Below, piece after piece: positions 1-7,254 of a stretch of DNA of 46,815 nt. The position numbers were made by a program, and so were the translations under genes. The notes under the pieces were generated by a model that did not search any database, was not told where the DNA came from, and saw nothing but the letters and a program-made list of their open reading frames with translations. This stretch comes from an uncultured Lachnospiraceae bacterium (GTDB lineage: Bacteria; Bacillota; Clostridia; Lachnospirales; Lachnospiraceae): contig ONHZ01000048.1 in assembly GCA_900317755.1 (NCBI GenBank), forward strand, positions 1 through 46,815, read 5' to 3'. How positions within the stretch are numbered: the first letter of the stretch is position 1; each line of letters opens with the position of its first letter.

Positions 1-70
1 CAACGATAATTAATATTACTTCCACTGTTCCCATTCCATTTTCTTCGCTTAAAAATTCCTTTACCTTCAT
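1..70 (-). CDS. Flp-type (type IVb) pilin, N-terminal part, cut by window edge
   Basis: Only the first 23 codons lie in the window; the gene runs off the left edge. The peptide begins MKVKEFLSEENGMGTVEVIL, with a short charged leader, a Gly-Met-Gly stretch, then Thr-Val-Glu and the start of a hydrophobic segment. This is the layout of clostridial Flp1-like pilins, which are cut by the Tad prepilin peptidase and polymerise through the hydrophobic helix. An AGAAGG ribosome binding site (77-82) stands about 6 bases before the ATG. It follows tadC by 19 bases and is the natural last part of the tad operon. The family is inferred from the leader pattern and context; the body of the protein is not visible. 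Confidence 0.75.
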   Translation of the reverse strand, partial: MKVKEFLSEENGMGTVEVILIIV

Positions 71-89
71 AAAATTCCTTCTTTCTTTT

Positions 90-1286
90 TCAAATGTCCA
101 TGGACATCCATGCTGGCACAATTAACACAATCATTACGGATATTAAAAGGAGAACCATTGGAAAAACCATCTTTGTAGATGCTTCTTCGCCAAGTGCTAA
201 GGCTCTGTGTTTTCGTTTTTGAAAAGCATCTCTTTCTTCATTCATGAGCTCATCAGCTAAGAATCTGTCTCCTTTTGATAAATTTTCAGACAATAATAAC
301 GACAACCGCCTGTAATCCTTATTGTCGGTTCTCTCGCCTAAATTTATGTAGGCGCCCGCTTCTGATGTGCCGTTTTCCATGGATCTGAGCATTTCTTCAA
401 TCTCCCTGTAGCCTGCATTTTCCATCTTCCCTTTCTTTTTTAATTTTTTTCTTCCATCGAGAATTCGCCTGAACGCTTCCTTAGGTCTGATGCCTGCATT
501 TACAAATAGCGCCAGCTTTTCAACAATTACTGCATAATTTGCTGAGAGCATCTTCTGATATTCTTTTTTATCCTTTTTATCCTTTTCTTTTTCACCGAAG
601 ATAATCACCGGTATCATCAGAATACCTAAGATCAGAAGAATAGGGCCTCTCTTGTCAAAGCTCTTATAAAAAGATATTTTCTTATTCGCAATCTTTTCCG
701 GAAGCACATACTTTTCACTCTTTGCTTCGTCAGCATCACTCATTGCACCCTTTAGAAAATATGAAAATCCCTCAGCATCATCTATCTCAGGCTTCAGAAT
801 CTTTATTGGAAACGAATAGACTTCAGACGTATCACCACAGTCTAATGTACAGAATACTGTAATAAGCGTGTCTTCCTTTATATCTTCAAAATGAACCGTT
901 CCATCAAGATCAATAAAGTCATCTGGAGAAAAATCATAATAGCAGTCGACAAAAGCATCAGCATAGGTGCTCTCTAAATTTAGATTCTTATTGATATGCT
1001 CTTTATCTGAATTCTCTCCAAGAAAGCTTTCATCAATTTCTTTTTTTGCTCTCTTGATGTACTTTGCTTCTTCTTTTGACGAAAGTACCTTCGCATTGAC
1101 CTCTGCAGTAACCTCGCCTTTTCTTCCATCTGCTTTATAAGTGAGATTTTCTTCTAAATAATCATCCTTTGTCGACGGCCGATCTAATTCCTTCACCGGA
1201 GTTTCTGCAGTGATAAAATCAGAGATAGTCATAAAGCAGGCAATCAGAATAATTAGAATAATGTATTTCAGATATTTATTCAGCAT
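90..1286 (-). CDS. tadC: TadC-like pilus assembly membrane protein with exported N-terminal domain
   Basis: Inner-membrane platform protein of the Tad pilus. The C-terminal third is a type II secretion F domain: cytoplasmic helices (the ANYAVIVEKLALFVNAGIRP stretch, then an EExLRSMENGTSEAGAYINLGERT-like region) ending in a terminal membrane helix. Unusually, residues about 8-22 form a membrane or signal segment followed by roughly 180 residues that look extracytoplasmic, then a second membrane helix (GPILLILGILMIPVIIF). The frame stays open upstream to 1373, but that part overlaps tadB; the ATG at 1286 lies 13 bases after the tadB stop, so I chose it. No strong ribosome site is visible there, which suggests coupling to tadB. 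The F domain is confident; the role of the exported domain is unknown. Confidence 0.82.
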   Translation of the reverse strand: MLNKYLKYIILIILIACFMTISDFITAETPVKELDRPSTKDDYLEENLTYKADGRKGEVTAEVNAKVLSSKEEAKYIKRAKKEIDESFLGENSDKEHINKNLNLESTYADAFVDCYYDFSPDDFIDLDGTVHFEDIKEDTLITVFCTLDCGDTSEVYSFPIKILKPEIDDAEGFSYFLKGAMSDADEAKSEKYVLPEKIANKKISFYKSFDKRGPILLILGILMIPVIIFGEKEKDKKDKKEYQKMLSANYAVIVEKLALFVNAGIRPKEAFRRILDGRKKLKKKGKMENAGYREIEEMLRSMENGTSEAGAYINLGERTDNKDYRRLSLLLSENLSKGDRFLADELMNEERDAFQKRKHRALALGEEASTKMVFPMVLLLISVMIVLIVPAWMSMDI

Positions 1287-1299
1287 TTCTGATTTGGTA

Positions 1300-2058
1300 T
1301 TAAACTTCAATTCGAATAATCCTTTCACCAAGAATGATTGCCACGACATAGAGTGCCATGCACACAAGAACAATGCAAAAACCTACTGCATTACCATAGA
1401 TTGAACTCATGAATTCCGGAGATGAAATGGCAATATAGGAAATAATTCCAGGCGGCATGATCAGCATCAGTTTCAGTTCCAGCCTCTTTTCACTGGTCAT
1501 GGCTTTTATCTCTTCTTTAAGGGATAATGAATCATTTATTTTTTCCAAAGTTCTTGAAATATTCTCAATATAATTTCCACCCATTCTCTTTGCGAAGCCA
1601 ATGATGTCTGACATCATGATCACTTCTTCATATGGATGCTGCTTTGCAAAGTCTGCAAATACTTTTTCGACAGGAACCCTCATATCTATGCTCCGGTTCA
1701 TCATCGAAAGTTCTTTTATGAACCTGTCATCTTCTCCATATAAAAGTGCCAGATTTTCCTCTGAATCCTGAAATGCATTTTCCAGCGAATGTCCAGCGCG
1801 AAGAGACCCGGAAAGCGAAGACAGCATTTCCTTATATCTAAGTTCAAATTCATGCACCCTTTCTTCTGCCTGCTTTTTCCTTGCATACTTCATATGAAAG
1901 TATAGAATTGGAATGAAAAATAATAATCCGAAAGGACTTCTAAGAAGAATATATGATATCCAGGCTGCAATCAGAAAATCCATAAGTGGTACGAGCCAGA
2001 TCTTCATTTCATTCTTTCTAATTTTTCCCTGTGCAGAATTTCTCCTGTCTTTATCCAT
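1300..2058 (-). CDS. tadB: TadB-like pilus assembly membrane protein (type II secretion F domain)
   Basis: Partner platform protein of the Tad pilus. Two N-terminal membrane helices are followed by a cytoplasmic F domain (FELRYKEMLSSLSGSLRAGH, then a conserved region with GxNYIENISRTLEKINDSL) and two C-terminal membrane helices. The start at 2058 has a good ribosome site (GGAGAGG, about 4 bases from the ATG) but makes a 55-base overlap with tadA. An internal ATG at 2007 would instead give a tight ATGA overlap with the tadA stop, but with a poor ribosome site. I kept the longer form. It lies between tadA and tadC as in most tad loci. Confidence 0.88.
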   Translation of the reverse strand: MDKDRRNSAQGKIRKNEMKIWLVPLMDFLIAAWISYILLRSPFGLLFFIPILYFHMKYARKKQAEERVHEFELRYKEMLSSLSGSLRAGHSLENAFQDSEENLALLYGEDDRFIKELSMMNRSIDMRVPVEKVFADFAKQHPYEEVIMMSDIIGFAKRMGGNYIENISRTLEKINDSLSLKEEIKAMTSEKRLELKLMLIMPPGIISYIAISSPEFMSSIYGNAVGFCIVLVCMALYVVAIILGERIIRIEV

Positions 2059-3209
2059 ACTGCCTCTCCATTTTTTTCTTCCATCCTGTAAATATTCCGA
2101 AGCTTCACGAGACCATCGACTACACCAACTACTTCATCAATAGAGACCAGCTTCCTGGATCTGTCCCTCATTCTTGAAATATGCACGAAGAAATCAATTC
2201 CTGATGCAATCTGCCTTCTGATAGCGTCGAGCGGCAGATCCATTCCCATCAGAACCATTGTCTCAAGTCGCGAAATCATGTCCTCCGACGAATTTGCATG
2301 TCCGGTGGAAAGAGAACCGTCATGTCCGGTATTACATGCCTGAAGCATTTCTAGTGCCTCACCACTTCGGCACTCGCCAATAATGATTCTGTCCGGCCGC
2401 ATTCGAAGTGATGATTTCACCAGGTCACGGATCGTAACCTCGAGTTTGCCTTCAAGTGTTACTGCTCTGGCTTCAAGTCTTACCAGATTATCGACGCCCC
2501 TGATCTGAAGCTCTGCAGAATCCTCAATCGTGATGACCCTTTCTCCCTTAGGAATAAATTCGGTAAGTGCATTTAACAGTGTCGTCTTTCCTGAACCTGT
2601 ACCACCGGAAATAAACAAATTGTATCTTGCCCTTATCAGTGTCTTTAGAAAGTCTGCTATTTCTATACTCATTGAATTATTCTTGATGAGTTTTTCGATG
2701 GTAAATGGATCCTTTGGAAATCTCCTGATTGTGACAGTAGGAGCGCCTACTGAAACCGGAGGCAATACAATATTCACTCTTGATCCATCAGGAAGCCTGG
2801 TATCTACAATCGGTGAACTTTCATTTACCATCTGATTATTCATGGCAACAATCTGCTGGATGATGTCATTTAGTTTTTCATCAGATGAAAATTCTTTATT
2901 TATCCTCCTCAGGCTTCCATTCTTCTCAATGAATATATTATCCCGTCCGTTTATCATGATTTCAGTGACATCGTCGTCATCAAGAAGATCCTGCAGCAAA
3001 TCCAGTTTTCTTAAGGAATTGAAAACGCCTCTTTCAATGCTCAGCCGCTCGTCAACAGAAAAATTTGTATTCCGCGAAATCCGAAGTATCTCTCTTCTTA
3101 TTTCTTTTCTGATGTCCTCTTCTGGGATATCCCTGCTCATGTCAAGCCTTGAAAGAACGATTTCCCGTATCTCACTTATTACAGAATTTAAGTCCTCGCT
3201 ACGCCTCAT
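2004..3209 (-). CDS. tadA: TadA/CpaF-family secretion ATPase
   Basis: Hexameric cytoplasmic ATPase that powers Tad pilus extension and retraction. The P-loop GGTGSGKTTLLNAL, the Asp/Glu region after VITIEDSAELQ, Walker B within RPDRIIIGECRSGEALEML and the His-containing GSLSTGHANS are all intact. The N-terminal about 100 residues are the usual helical N1D region. The frame is open to 3278, overlapping tadZ by 80 bases. The ATG at 3209 overlaps by only 11 bases and gives a family-typical N-terminus (MRRSEDLN), so I prefer it, although the ribosome site (AGGAAAG) is about 12 bases away. The start is the uncertain part; the function is not. Confidence 0.93.
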   Translation of the reverse strand: MRRSEDLNSVISEIREIVLSRLDMSRDIPEEDIRKEIRREILRISRNTNFSVDERLSIERGVFNSLRKLDLLQDLLDDDDVTEIMINGRDNIFIEKNGSLRRINKEFSSDEKLNDIIQQIVAMNNQMVNESSPIVDTRLPDGSRVNIVLPPVSVGAPTVTIRRFPKDPFTIEKLIKNNSMSIEIADFLKTLIRARYNLFISGGTGSGKTTLLNALTEFIPKGERVITIEDSAELQIRGVDNLVRLEARAVTLEGKLEVTIRDLVKSSLRMRPDRIIIGECRSGEALEMLQACNTGHDGSLSTGHANSSEDMISRLETMVLMGMDLPLDAIRRQIASGIDFFVHISRMRDRSRKLVSIDEVVGVVDGLVKLRNIYRMEEKNGEAVWIKTGEILHREKLERMK

Positions 3210-4206
3210 CGCTGACGGCTTTCCTGGCAAGATTTCCAAGCTTTCCTTCAAGAAGCTGCGCAAGTTCATAAGTGCCATCAGAAAGTGACCCTGCAGAAAG
3301 CGACAGAGGTACTTCCTTCACTGGACAGGTAACATCACGTTCTTTTAAGAATTCCTGATATTTTCTGTCACTTTTCTGGTAGAAATCGCCCTTCTTTGAA
3401 ACAAGAAGAAGTTCCCGACTTTCAGAAAGGCAGTCAAGTACGCCACTATTCATATGATCCGACAGAATGATGACATTATCATAAGGACTTCTCTTTAACG
3501 CTTCGATAAACAAACGCCAGTCATCATCGGATATGGAATATAAGGATATTGCATCATTTGCCGGTGCCAGATAATAAAAGCCTTCATAAAATTCTGTCAT
3601 ATCATCGAAGAGATCTGTCAACTCATCACTATCCTCATAATCATCATACGAGCCAACCGAACTTGAAAGCCTGTAAATAAGGTCGATGATGTCGCCTTTC
3701 TCATTCTTACCAATGAGTTCTGAAAGTACAGAATTTTCCTCAAGATCAACAAATAATGTCCTTCCGCTCTCAGACAGAATCTTTGCAGTAGCCATCGCAA
3801 ATGGCAGTCTTAGCTCATGATAAATCGGTGATGATATGGATATGATCTTAGAATCCGTATAATATGAATTATTGTATGCACTCTCAGGCATCAGTCTTTT
3901 TTCAATCTCATCTATGAATGTATCCATGGACTGAAATTTATAAATAGAATCATAACCATTCGCATCCTGATCCCTGCTTGTCAGCAGCACAAGAATTTTC
4001 TTGTAATTTGATTCATGCATCATCACTGATTCAATAAAGTCGCTGGTGATAATGCAAAGGTCAAAAACATCTAAATCGTTTTCGAAACCTCCGATATTTG
4101 AAAATGCACTTATTGAGAAAACAGGATTTGAGCCCATCAGATAATGCGAAAGTGCTGAAAGATAAGCCTCATCTGTATCTCCGATAATAATATTTTTTCT
4201 ATTCAT
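3199..4206 (-). CDS. tadZ: TadZ/CpaE-like localisation protein with degenerate P-loop
   Basis: Predicted pilus-positioning protein. The N-terminal about 110 residues resemble a receiver-like (CheY-fold) domain without obvious phosphorylation residues. Residues about 120-320 look like a ParA/MinD-type domain: a strand (SKIISISS) at the P-loop position, then GRTLFVDLEEN, then a DNVIILSDHMN strand near the end. The Walker-A position reads SSPIYHELRLPFA, so the lysines needed for ATP binding are absent, as in several atypical TadZ proteins. GAGGTTTGA supports the ATG at 4206. It sits between tadV and tadA. The family call rests on fold pattern and position, since sequence similarity in this family is low. 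Confidence 0.72.
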   Translation of the reverse strand: MNRKNIIIGDTDEAYLSALSHYLMGSNPVFSISAFSNIGGFENDLDVFDLCIITSDFIESVMMHESNYKKILVLLTSRDQDANGYDSIYKFQSMDTFIDEIEKRLMPESAYNNSYYTDSKIISISSPIYHELRLPFAMATAKILSESGRTLFVDLEENSVLSELIGKNEKGDIIDLIYRLSSSVGSYDDYEDSDELTDLFDDMTEFYEGFYYLAPANDAISLYSISDDDWRLFIEALKRSPYDNVIILSDHMNSGVLDCLSESRELLLVSKKGDFYQKSDRKYQEFLKERDVTCPVKEVPLSLSAGSLSDGTYELAQLLEGKLGNLARKAVSDEA

Positions 4207-4218
4207 TCAAACCTCTTT

Positions 4219-4752
4219 TCAAACGCTTACCCAGCCATATTTTTCAATCGTAAAATACGTAAATGCGGCAAGCATTATATATATTGAAAAATGTAAATAA
4301 CTTCGCTTTGAATCAAATGTCTTATACGCTTTAATTCTCCTTTCATTTTTAGAATTAATTACATAAAACCTGAAATTATTCAGTCTGGGGAACAGCTCTT
4401 TTGAAGAAAGCATTGAAATCAACGATATCAGAGCCCCATAGAAAAAAGATAAAATTACAATAATAATCGCAGCCCGGCCTGGAACGAAGACAGCTACGGA
4501 AGAATATAGCTTGATATCTCCTGCTCCAAGCACTTTGATTAGAAACAGTACGTATAGAATGAGGACTGGCGTAATCGCCTTAATTAGAAAATGTACAAGA
4601 CCCATTCCTCCCTCACAAAGGAAAAGATAATGACTTCCTGCTGACAGGCTTATCAGAATAAGCCAATTCGGAATCCTCATAAACTGGATGTCGTAGGCTG
4701 CTGCAATGACGAGGATCATCATCACAAGAAACTCAGCCGTGATAGTAACCAC
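4219..4752 (-). CDS. tadV: Prepilin peptidase (A24/TadV-CpaA type)
   Basis: Aspartic membrane protease that cleaves Flp prepilin leaders. The two catalytic aspartates are visible in AAYDIQFMRIPNWL and GAGDIKLYSSV (the GxGDxK motif). There are about five membrane helices in 177 residues, typical of the short Tad form that lacks the methylase domain. It is the first gene of the tad operon. The start is odd: the GTG at 4752 lies inside a perfect AAAGGAGG ribosome site, while the in-frame codon at the normal 8-base distance is ATC (4743-4741); the next conventional in-frame starts (GTG, ATG) are 27-30 bases further on. The true start could therefore be ATC or one of these. Confidence 0.9.
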   Translation of the reverse strand: MVTITAEFLVMMILVIAAAYDIQFMRIPNWLILISLSAGSHYLFLCEGGMGLVHFLIKAITPVLILYVLFLIKVLGAGDIKLYSSVAVFVPGRAAIIIVILSFFYGALISLISMLSSKELFPRLNNFRFYVINSKNERRIKAYKTFDSKRSYLHFSIYIMLAAFTYFTIEKYGWVSV

Positions 4753-4765
4753 CTCCTTTATTATG

Positions 4766-4787
4766 AAAGCCCTGGCTAACAGGCTTT
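4766..4787 (-). promoter_or_regulatory. Leader hairpin before the tad ribosome site
   Basis: AAAGCCTG pairs with CAGGGCTTT (one bulged G) in the predicted tad leader, ending about 9 bases before the AAAGGAGG site. There is no U-tract, so it is not a terminator. It could affect translation of tadV. Role unknown. Confidence 0.4.
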
Positions 4788-4807
4788 GTTTTTCAGTGAT
4801 GCTTGGG

Positions 4808-4836
4808 ATTATATTTTTTTGTGAAAAATCTGTCTA
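4808..4836 (-). promoter_or_regulatory. Sigma-A promoter of the tad operon
   Basis: TAGACA (4836-4831) and a perfect TATAAT (4813-4808) are separated by 17 bases, giving a leader of about 50 bases before tadV. The rest of the 335-base gap 4753-5087 holds the leader hairpin, the fliS terminator and AT-rich sequence with no convincing gene. Confidence 0.7.
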
Positions 4837-4951
4837 CCCCAAATTTTTACAAGTTTTGTCAATTGTTAAAATAAACGGAAATTGATTTTGTGAATTTTTT
4901 CTATGAATAATAAGGATTTTGTAAAGAATTTTTTGTTATATTACACAAATG

Positions 4952-5013
4952 AAAAAATTCCTTCTTTCAATATCTTGTGTCCGAAAACGTGTAAGTACTA
5001 AAAGAAGGAATTT
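4952..5013 (-). terminator. Terminator of the fliC-fliS unit
   Basis: Perfect 13-bp inverted repeat: AAATTCCTTCTTT (4955-4967) with AAAGAAGGAATTT (5001-5013), followed on the minus strand by six T. The loop is long (33 bases). The plus-strand side is also T-rich, so it may work in both directions. It separates flagellin expression from the tad promoter. Confidence 0.65.
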
Positions 5014-5087
5014 ATTATTTTTAAAAATTTTTTTGAATTTTATGAAAATGGCAGATTGTACAAAAATATTACATAAATATACTATCC

Positions 5088-5570
5088 TTAGGCCAGAAAT
5101 CCGCGATTTTTGTCATAATTCTGAGTCACCTCATCTATACCATTTCTGCCATAGGTCATTCCCGCAACCGTCTGCTCAGCATTCTGTGTCATAGGTGGTC
5201 TCGTGTCAAAATCCTTTATCTCCCTAAAGGCCTCTGAAAGAGAACCCATGACATTTTTTGCATTTTCAATGTGGGTCTTATCGAAGCTGTATATAGCCTT
5301 TGTAATTTCCCTCTGGGAATAATCATAAAGAGAAAACAGCTTTCCGGCTATTTCATATTTGAAATCAAGGGCTGACTTCAGATGGATAATTACCGCCTCT
5401 GCATGTCGGAGTGTGAGATTTATTTTATCCGAATCCTTCTCATCAGCAGAAATGAGTGTTTCAGCTTCATCTAAGTCCCCAAGTAGCATGTCAAACATGG
5501 TAACAATTATCTCAGTTGGATTTCCAGCTGTAATTCGTTTTGTATATGCTTTTCTCTGATCATCTGTCAT
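5088..5570 (-). CDS. fliS: Flagellar secretion chaperone FliS
   Basis: Cytoplasmic chaperone that binds the disordered C-terminus of flagellin and keeps it export-competent. The four-helix FliS pattern is clear: AYTKRITAGNPTEIIVTMFD near the N-terminus, HAEAVIIHLKSALDF in the middle and KLFSLYDYSQREITKAI in the third helix. At 160 residues it is somewhat longer than usual (about 125-135); the extra is a polar tail after KDFDTRPP. It is 19 bases after fliC and has a GAAGG ribosome site, so it is probably cotranscribed from the sigma-28 promoter before fliC. Confidence 0.9.
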   Translation of the reverse strand: MTDDQRKAYTKRITAGNPTEIIVTMFDMLLGDLDEAETLISADEKDSDKINLTLRHAEAVIIHLKSALDFKYEIAGKLFSLYDYSQREITKAIYSFDKTHIENAKNVMGSLSEAFREIKDFDTRPPMTQNAEQTVAGMTYGRNGIDEVTQNYDKNRGFLA

Positions 5571-5589
5571 AATGGTGCCTTCTCATAAC

Positions 5590-7068
5590 TTACTGTAACA
5601 GCTGCAGTGCCGTCTGTGGCAGCTGGTTTGCCTGTGCAAGAACGCTTGTCGCTGCCTGCTGCAATACATTATCCTTTGTATATTCAGTCATTTCCTCAGC
5701 CATATCGGCATCCTGAATTCTGGAAATTGCCTGCGTCATATTTTCACTTGTTGTATCCAGTGAAGACTTTGAATAATCAAGCCTGTTCGTATAAGCACCA
5801 AGAGAAGATCTGGCTGCTGAAACATAGGCAATAGCATCATCAAGTTTTGAAATTGCATGGCCTGCGCCATTGATTGTAGTAACGTCGACATCGTCAATGT
5901 ACATACTCTTTGTATCCATGGCCGGTATCTTGATCTTCATCAGCTGATTCTCATTTGCACCAATCTGGAACTGCATCATGCCAATGTCTGTAACGTCCAT
6001 TGAGATGACGCCGTCAGAGGTCTCTGTCGTTCCATCCGGCTTTGTAATGATACTTCCTTCTTCAAAGCCGCTTTCAAGTTTCATTGTCATCTTGAAACCG
6101 CCCTCATCAGAGATAGTCAGCTTGTTCCCTTCAAGCTTTGCTGTTGCAGATGCATGGTCTGAAAATGCATTTGTTCCCTTAATTCCTGAAGGATTGAGAT
6201 CAACGACAGCATCCGTTCCGCTTTCTGTAATGGTATATGAGCCATCCGGATTCTCTGTGGCATTTGAAAGATCTACGCCAAAGTCTGCGGCAATATCAGC
6301 ATTAGAAAATGTGAGTGTAAGGAGTGCGTCTTTACCGTATGCAGTGCTTTTTAATGTACCATCCTCCTGATCAATTGAAGCCTCGCCGATTTCTGCGGCA
6401 TTTCGAAGGGCTTCATAAACCTCTGAATTTGTCATATCAGGTGAAAGAGATGCGGAAGATCCATTAATTGAAACGCTGCCTTCGCTTGAAATAAAGCCAG
6501 TACCTGAAGCATCCGTTGAAATATCTGGAATAGTAATGGCTTCTTCAGCCCTTGTTGCAGCCTGCTCAACCTTGAACTGATATGTGCCAGTCTCAACCTC
6601 TGCGGATGTCTGGGCAAGCGTCACATGCTCTGCATAATTCCGGTTGTCAAGGGAACCATCAAGAAGATTTTTTGTATTAAATTCTGTTGTAGAAGAGACA
6701 CGGTCGATTTCCTCACGAAGGGAATCAATCTCGTCCTGGGCTGCCTGCTTATCAGAAAGGGAATTTGTGCCATTTGCAGCCTGAACAGCAAGCTCACGCA
6801 TTCTCTGAAGCATATTTGTCACTTCATTTAATGCACCATCTGCTGTCTCAAGAACTGACGAGCCATTCAGCGCGTTTGTCGATGCCTGGTCAAGGCCATC
6901 GATCTGCGCCTGCATCTTTTTTGAAATAGCCATACCTGAAGGATCATCGCCTGCATGGTTCAACTTAAGACCAGATGACAATCTCTCCATGACATCAGAA
7001 AGAGAATTCTCCGTGTTTAGAAGATGTTTATTTGTAATAACTGCTGAAATATTTTCATTGATTCTCAT
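5590..7068 (-). CDS. fliC: Flagellin
   Basis: Filament subunit, exported by the flagellar type III apparatus. The conserved D0/D1 ends are present: MRINENISAVITNKHL with LSSGLKLNHAGDDPSGMAIS at the N-terminus, and ISRIQDADMAEEMTEYTKDN followed by QANQLPQTALQLLQ at the C-terminus. The central part (about residues 150-390) is a surface-exposed variable domain rich in Gly, Ser and Thr. The length of 492 is medium. The GAGGTG ribosome site is 6 bases before the ATG. Upstream are a sigma-28 promoter and two GGA-loop hairpins, so transcription probably waits for hook completion and translation is a likely CsrA target, as known for Bacillus hag. Confidence 0.97.
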   Translation of the reverse strand: MRINENISAVITNKHLLNTENSLSDVMERLSSGLKLNHAGDDPSGMAISKKMQAQIDGLDQASTNALNGSSVLETADGALNEVTNMLQRMRELAVQAANGTNSLSDKQAAQDEIDSLREEIDRVSSTTEFNTKNLLDGSLDNRNYAEHVTLAQTSAEVETGTYQFKVEQAATRAEEAITIPDISTDASGTGFISSEGSVSINGSSASLSPDMTNSEVYEALRNAAEIGEASIDQEDGTLKSTAYGKDALLTLTFSNADIAADFGVDLSNATENPDGSYTITESGTDAVVDLNPSGIKGTNAFSDHASATAKLEGNKLTISDEGGFKMTMKLESGFEEGSIITKPDGTTETSDGVISMDVTDIGMMQFQIGANENQLMKIKIPAMDTKSMYIDDVDVTTINGAGHAISKLDDAIAYVSAARSSLGAYTNRLDYSKSSLDTTSENMTQAISRIQDADMAEEMTEYTKDNVLQQAATSVLAQANQLPQTALQLLQ

Positions 7069-7097
7069 AATCGCACCTCAAAATGCCTCTCTTCGTT

Positions 7098-7143
7098 CGC
7101 ATCCGTGCGGTATGAATTGAGATTTTATTTGCATCCATGCAAA
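7098..7143 (-). promoter_or_regulatory. Two candidate CsrA-binding hairpins in the flagellin leader
   Basis: In the fliC mRNA leader, UUUGCA-UGGA-UGCAAA (7143-7128) and CGCA-CGGA-UGCG (7109-7098) are perfect stems with GGA in a four-base loop. Both cores (CAnGGAUGC) resemble the CsrA consensus RUACARGGAUGU. Direct observation is the paired hairpins; CsrA binding is inferred from the consensus and from known control of flagellin in Bacillus. Confidence 0.65.
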
Positions 7144-7158
7144 TTTTCTTACATTACT

Positions 7159-7186
7159 TTTATCGGAACAAATGTAAATTTTATTA
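7159..7186 (-). promoter_or_regulatory. Sigma-28 (FliA/SigD) promoter of fliC
   Basis: CCGATAAA (7166-7159) matches the sigma-28 -10 box. TAAT (7186-7183), 16 bases upstream, matches the -35 TAAA in three of four positions at the correct distance. The leader would be about 84 bases. Confidence 0.75.
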
Positions 7187-7254
7187 TATAGTAAATGATA
7201 ATTTGTCGTGCTCCCGAAAAACAAAACTATCACGAAAAAGGCGCACTCTGTTAC

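Noticed and set aside
4753-4860. Possible c-di-GMP riboswitch in the tad leader
   Set aside because: A CAAAGCC string recalls the GEMM core, but the leader is only about 50 bases and the paired regions and partner motif are missing.
4949-5194. An 81-codon plus-strand ORF across the fliS 3' end
   Set aside because: It covers the fliS terminator hairpin and then runs antisense to fliS; no ribosome site and low-complexity composition.
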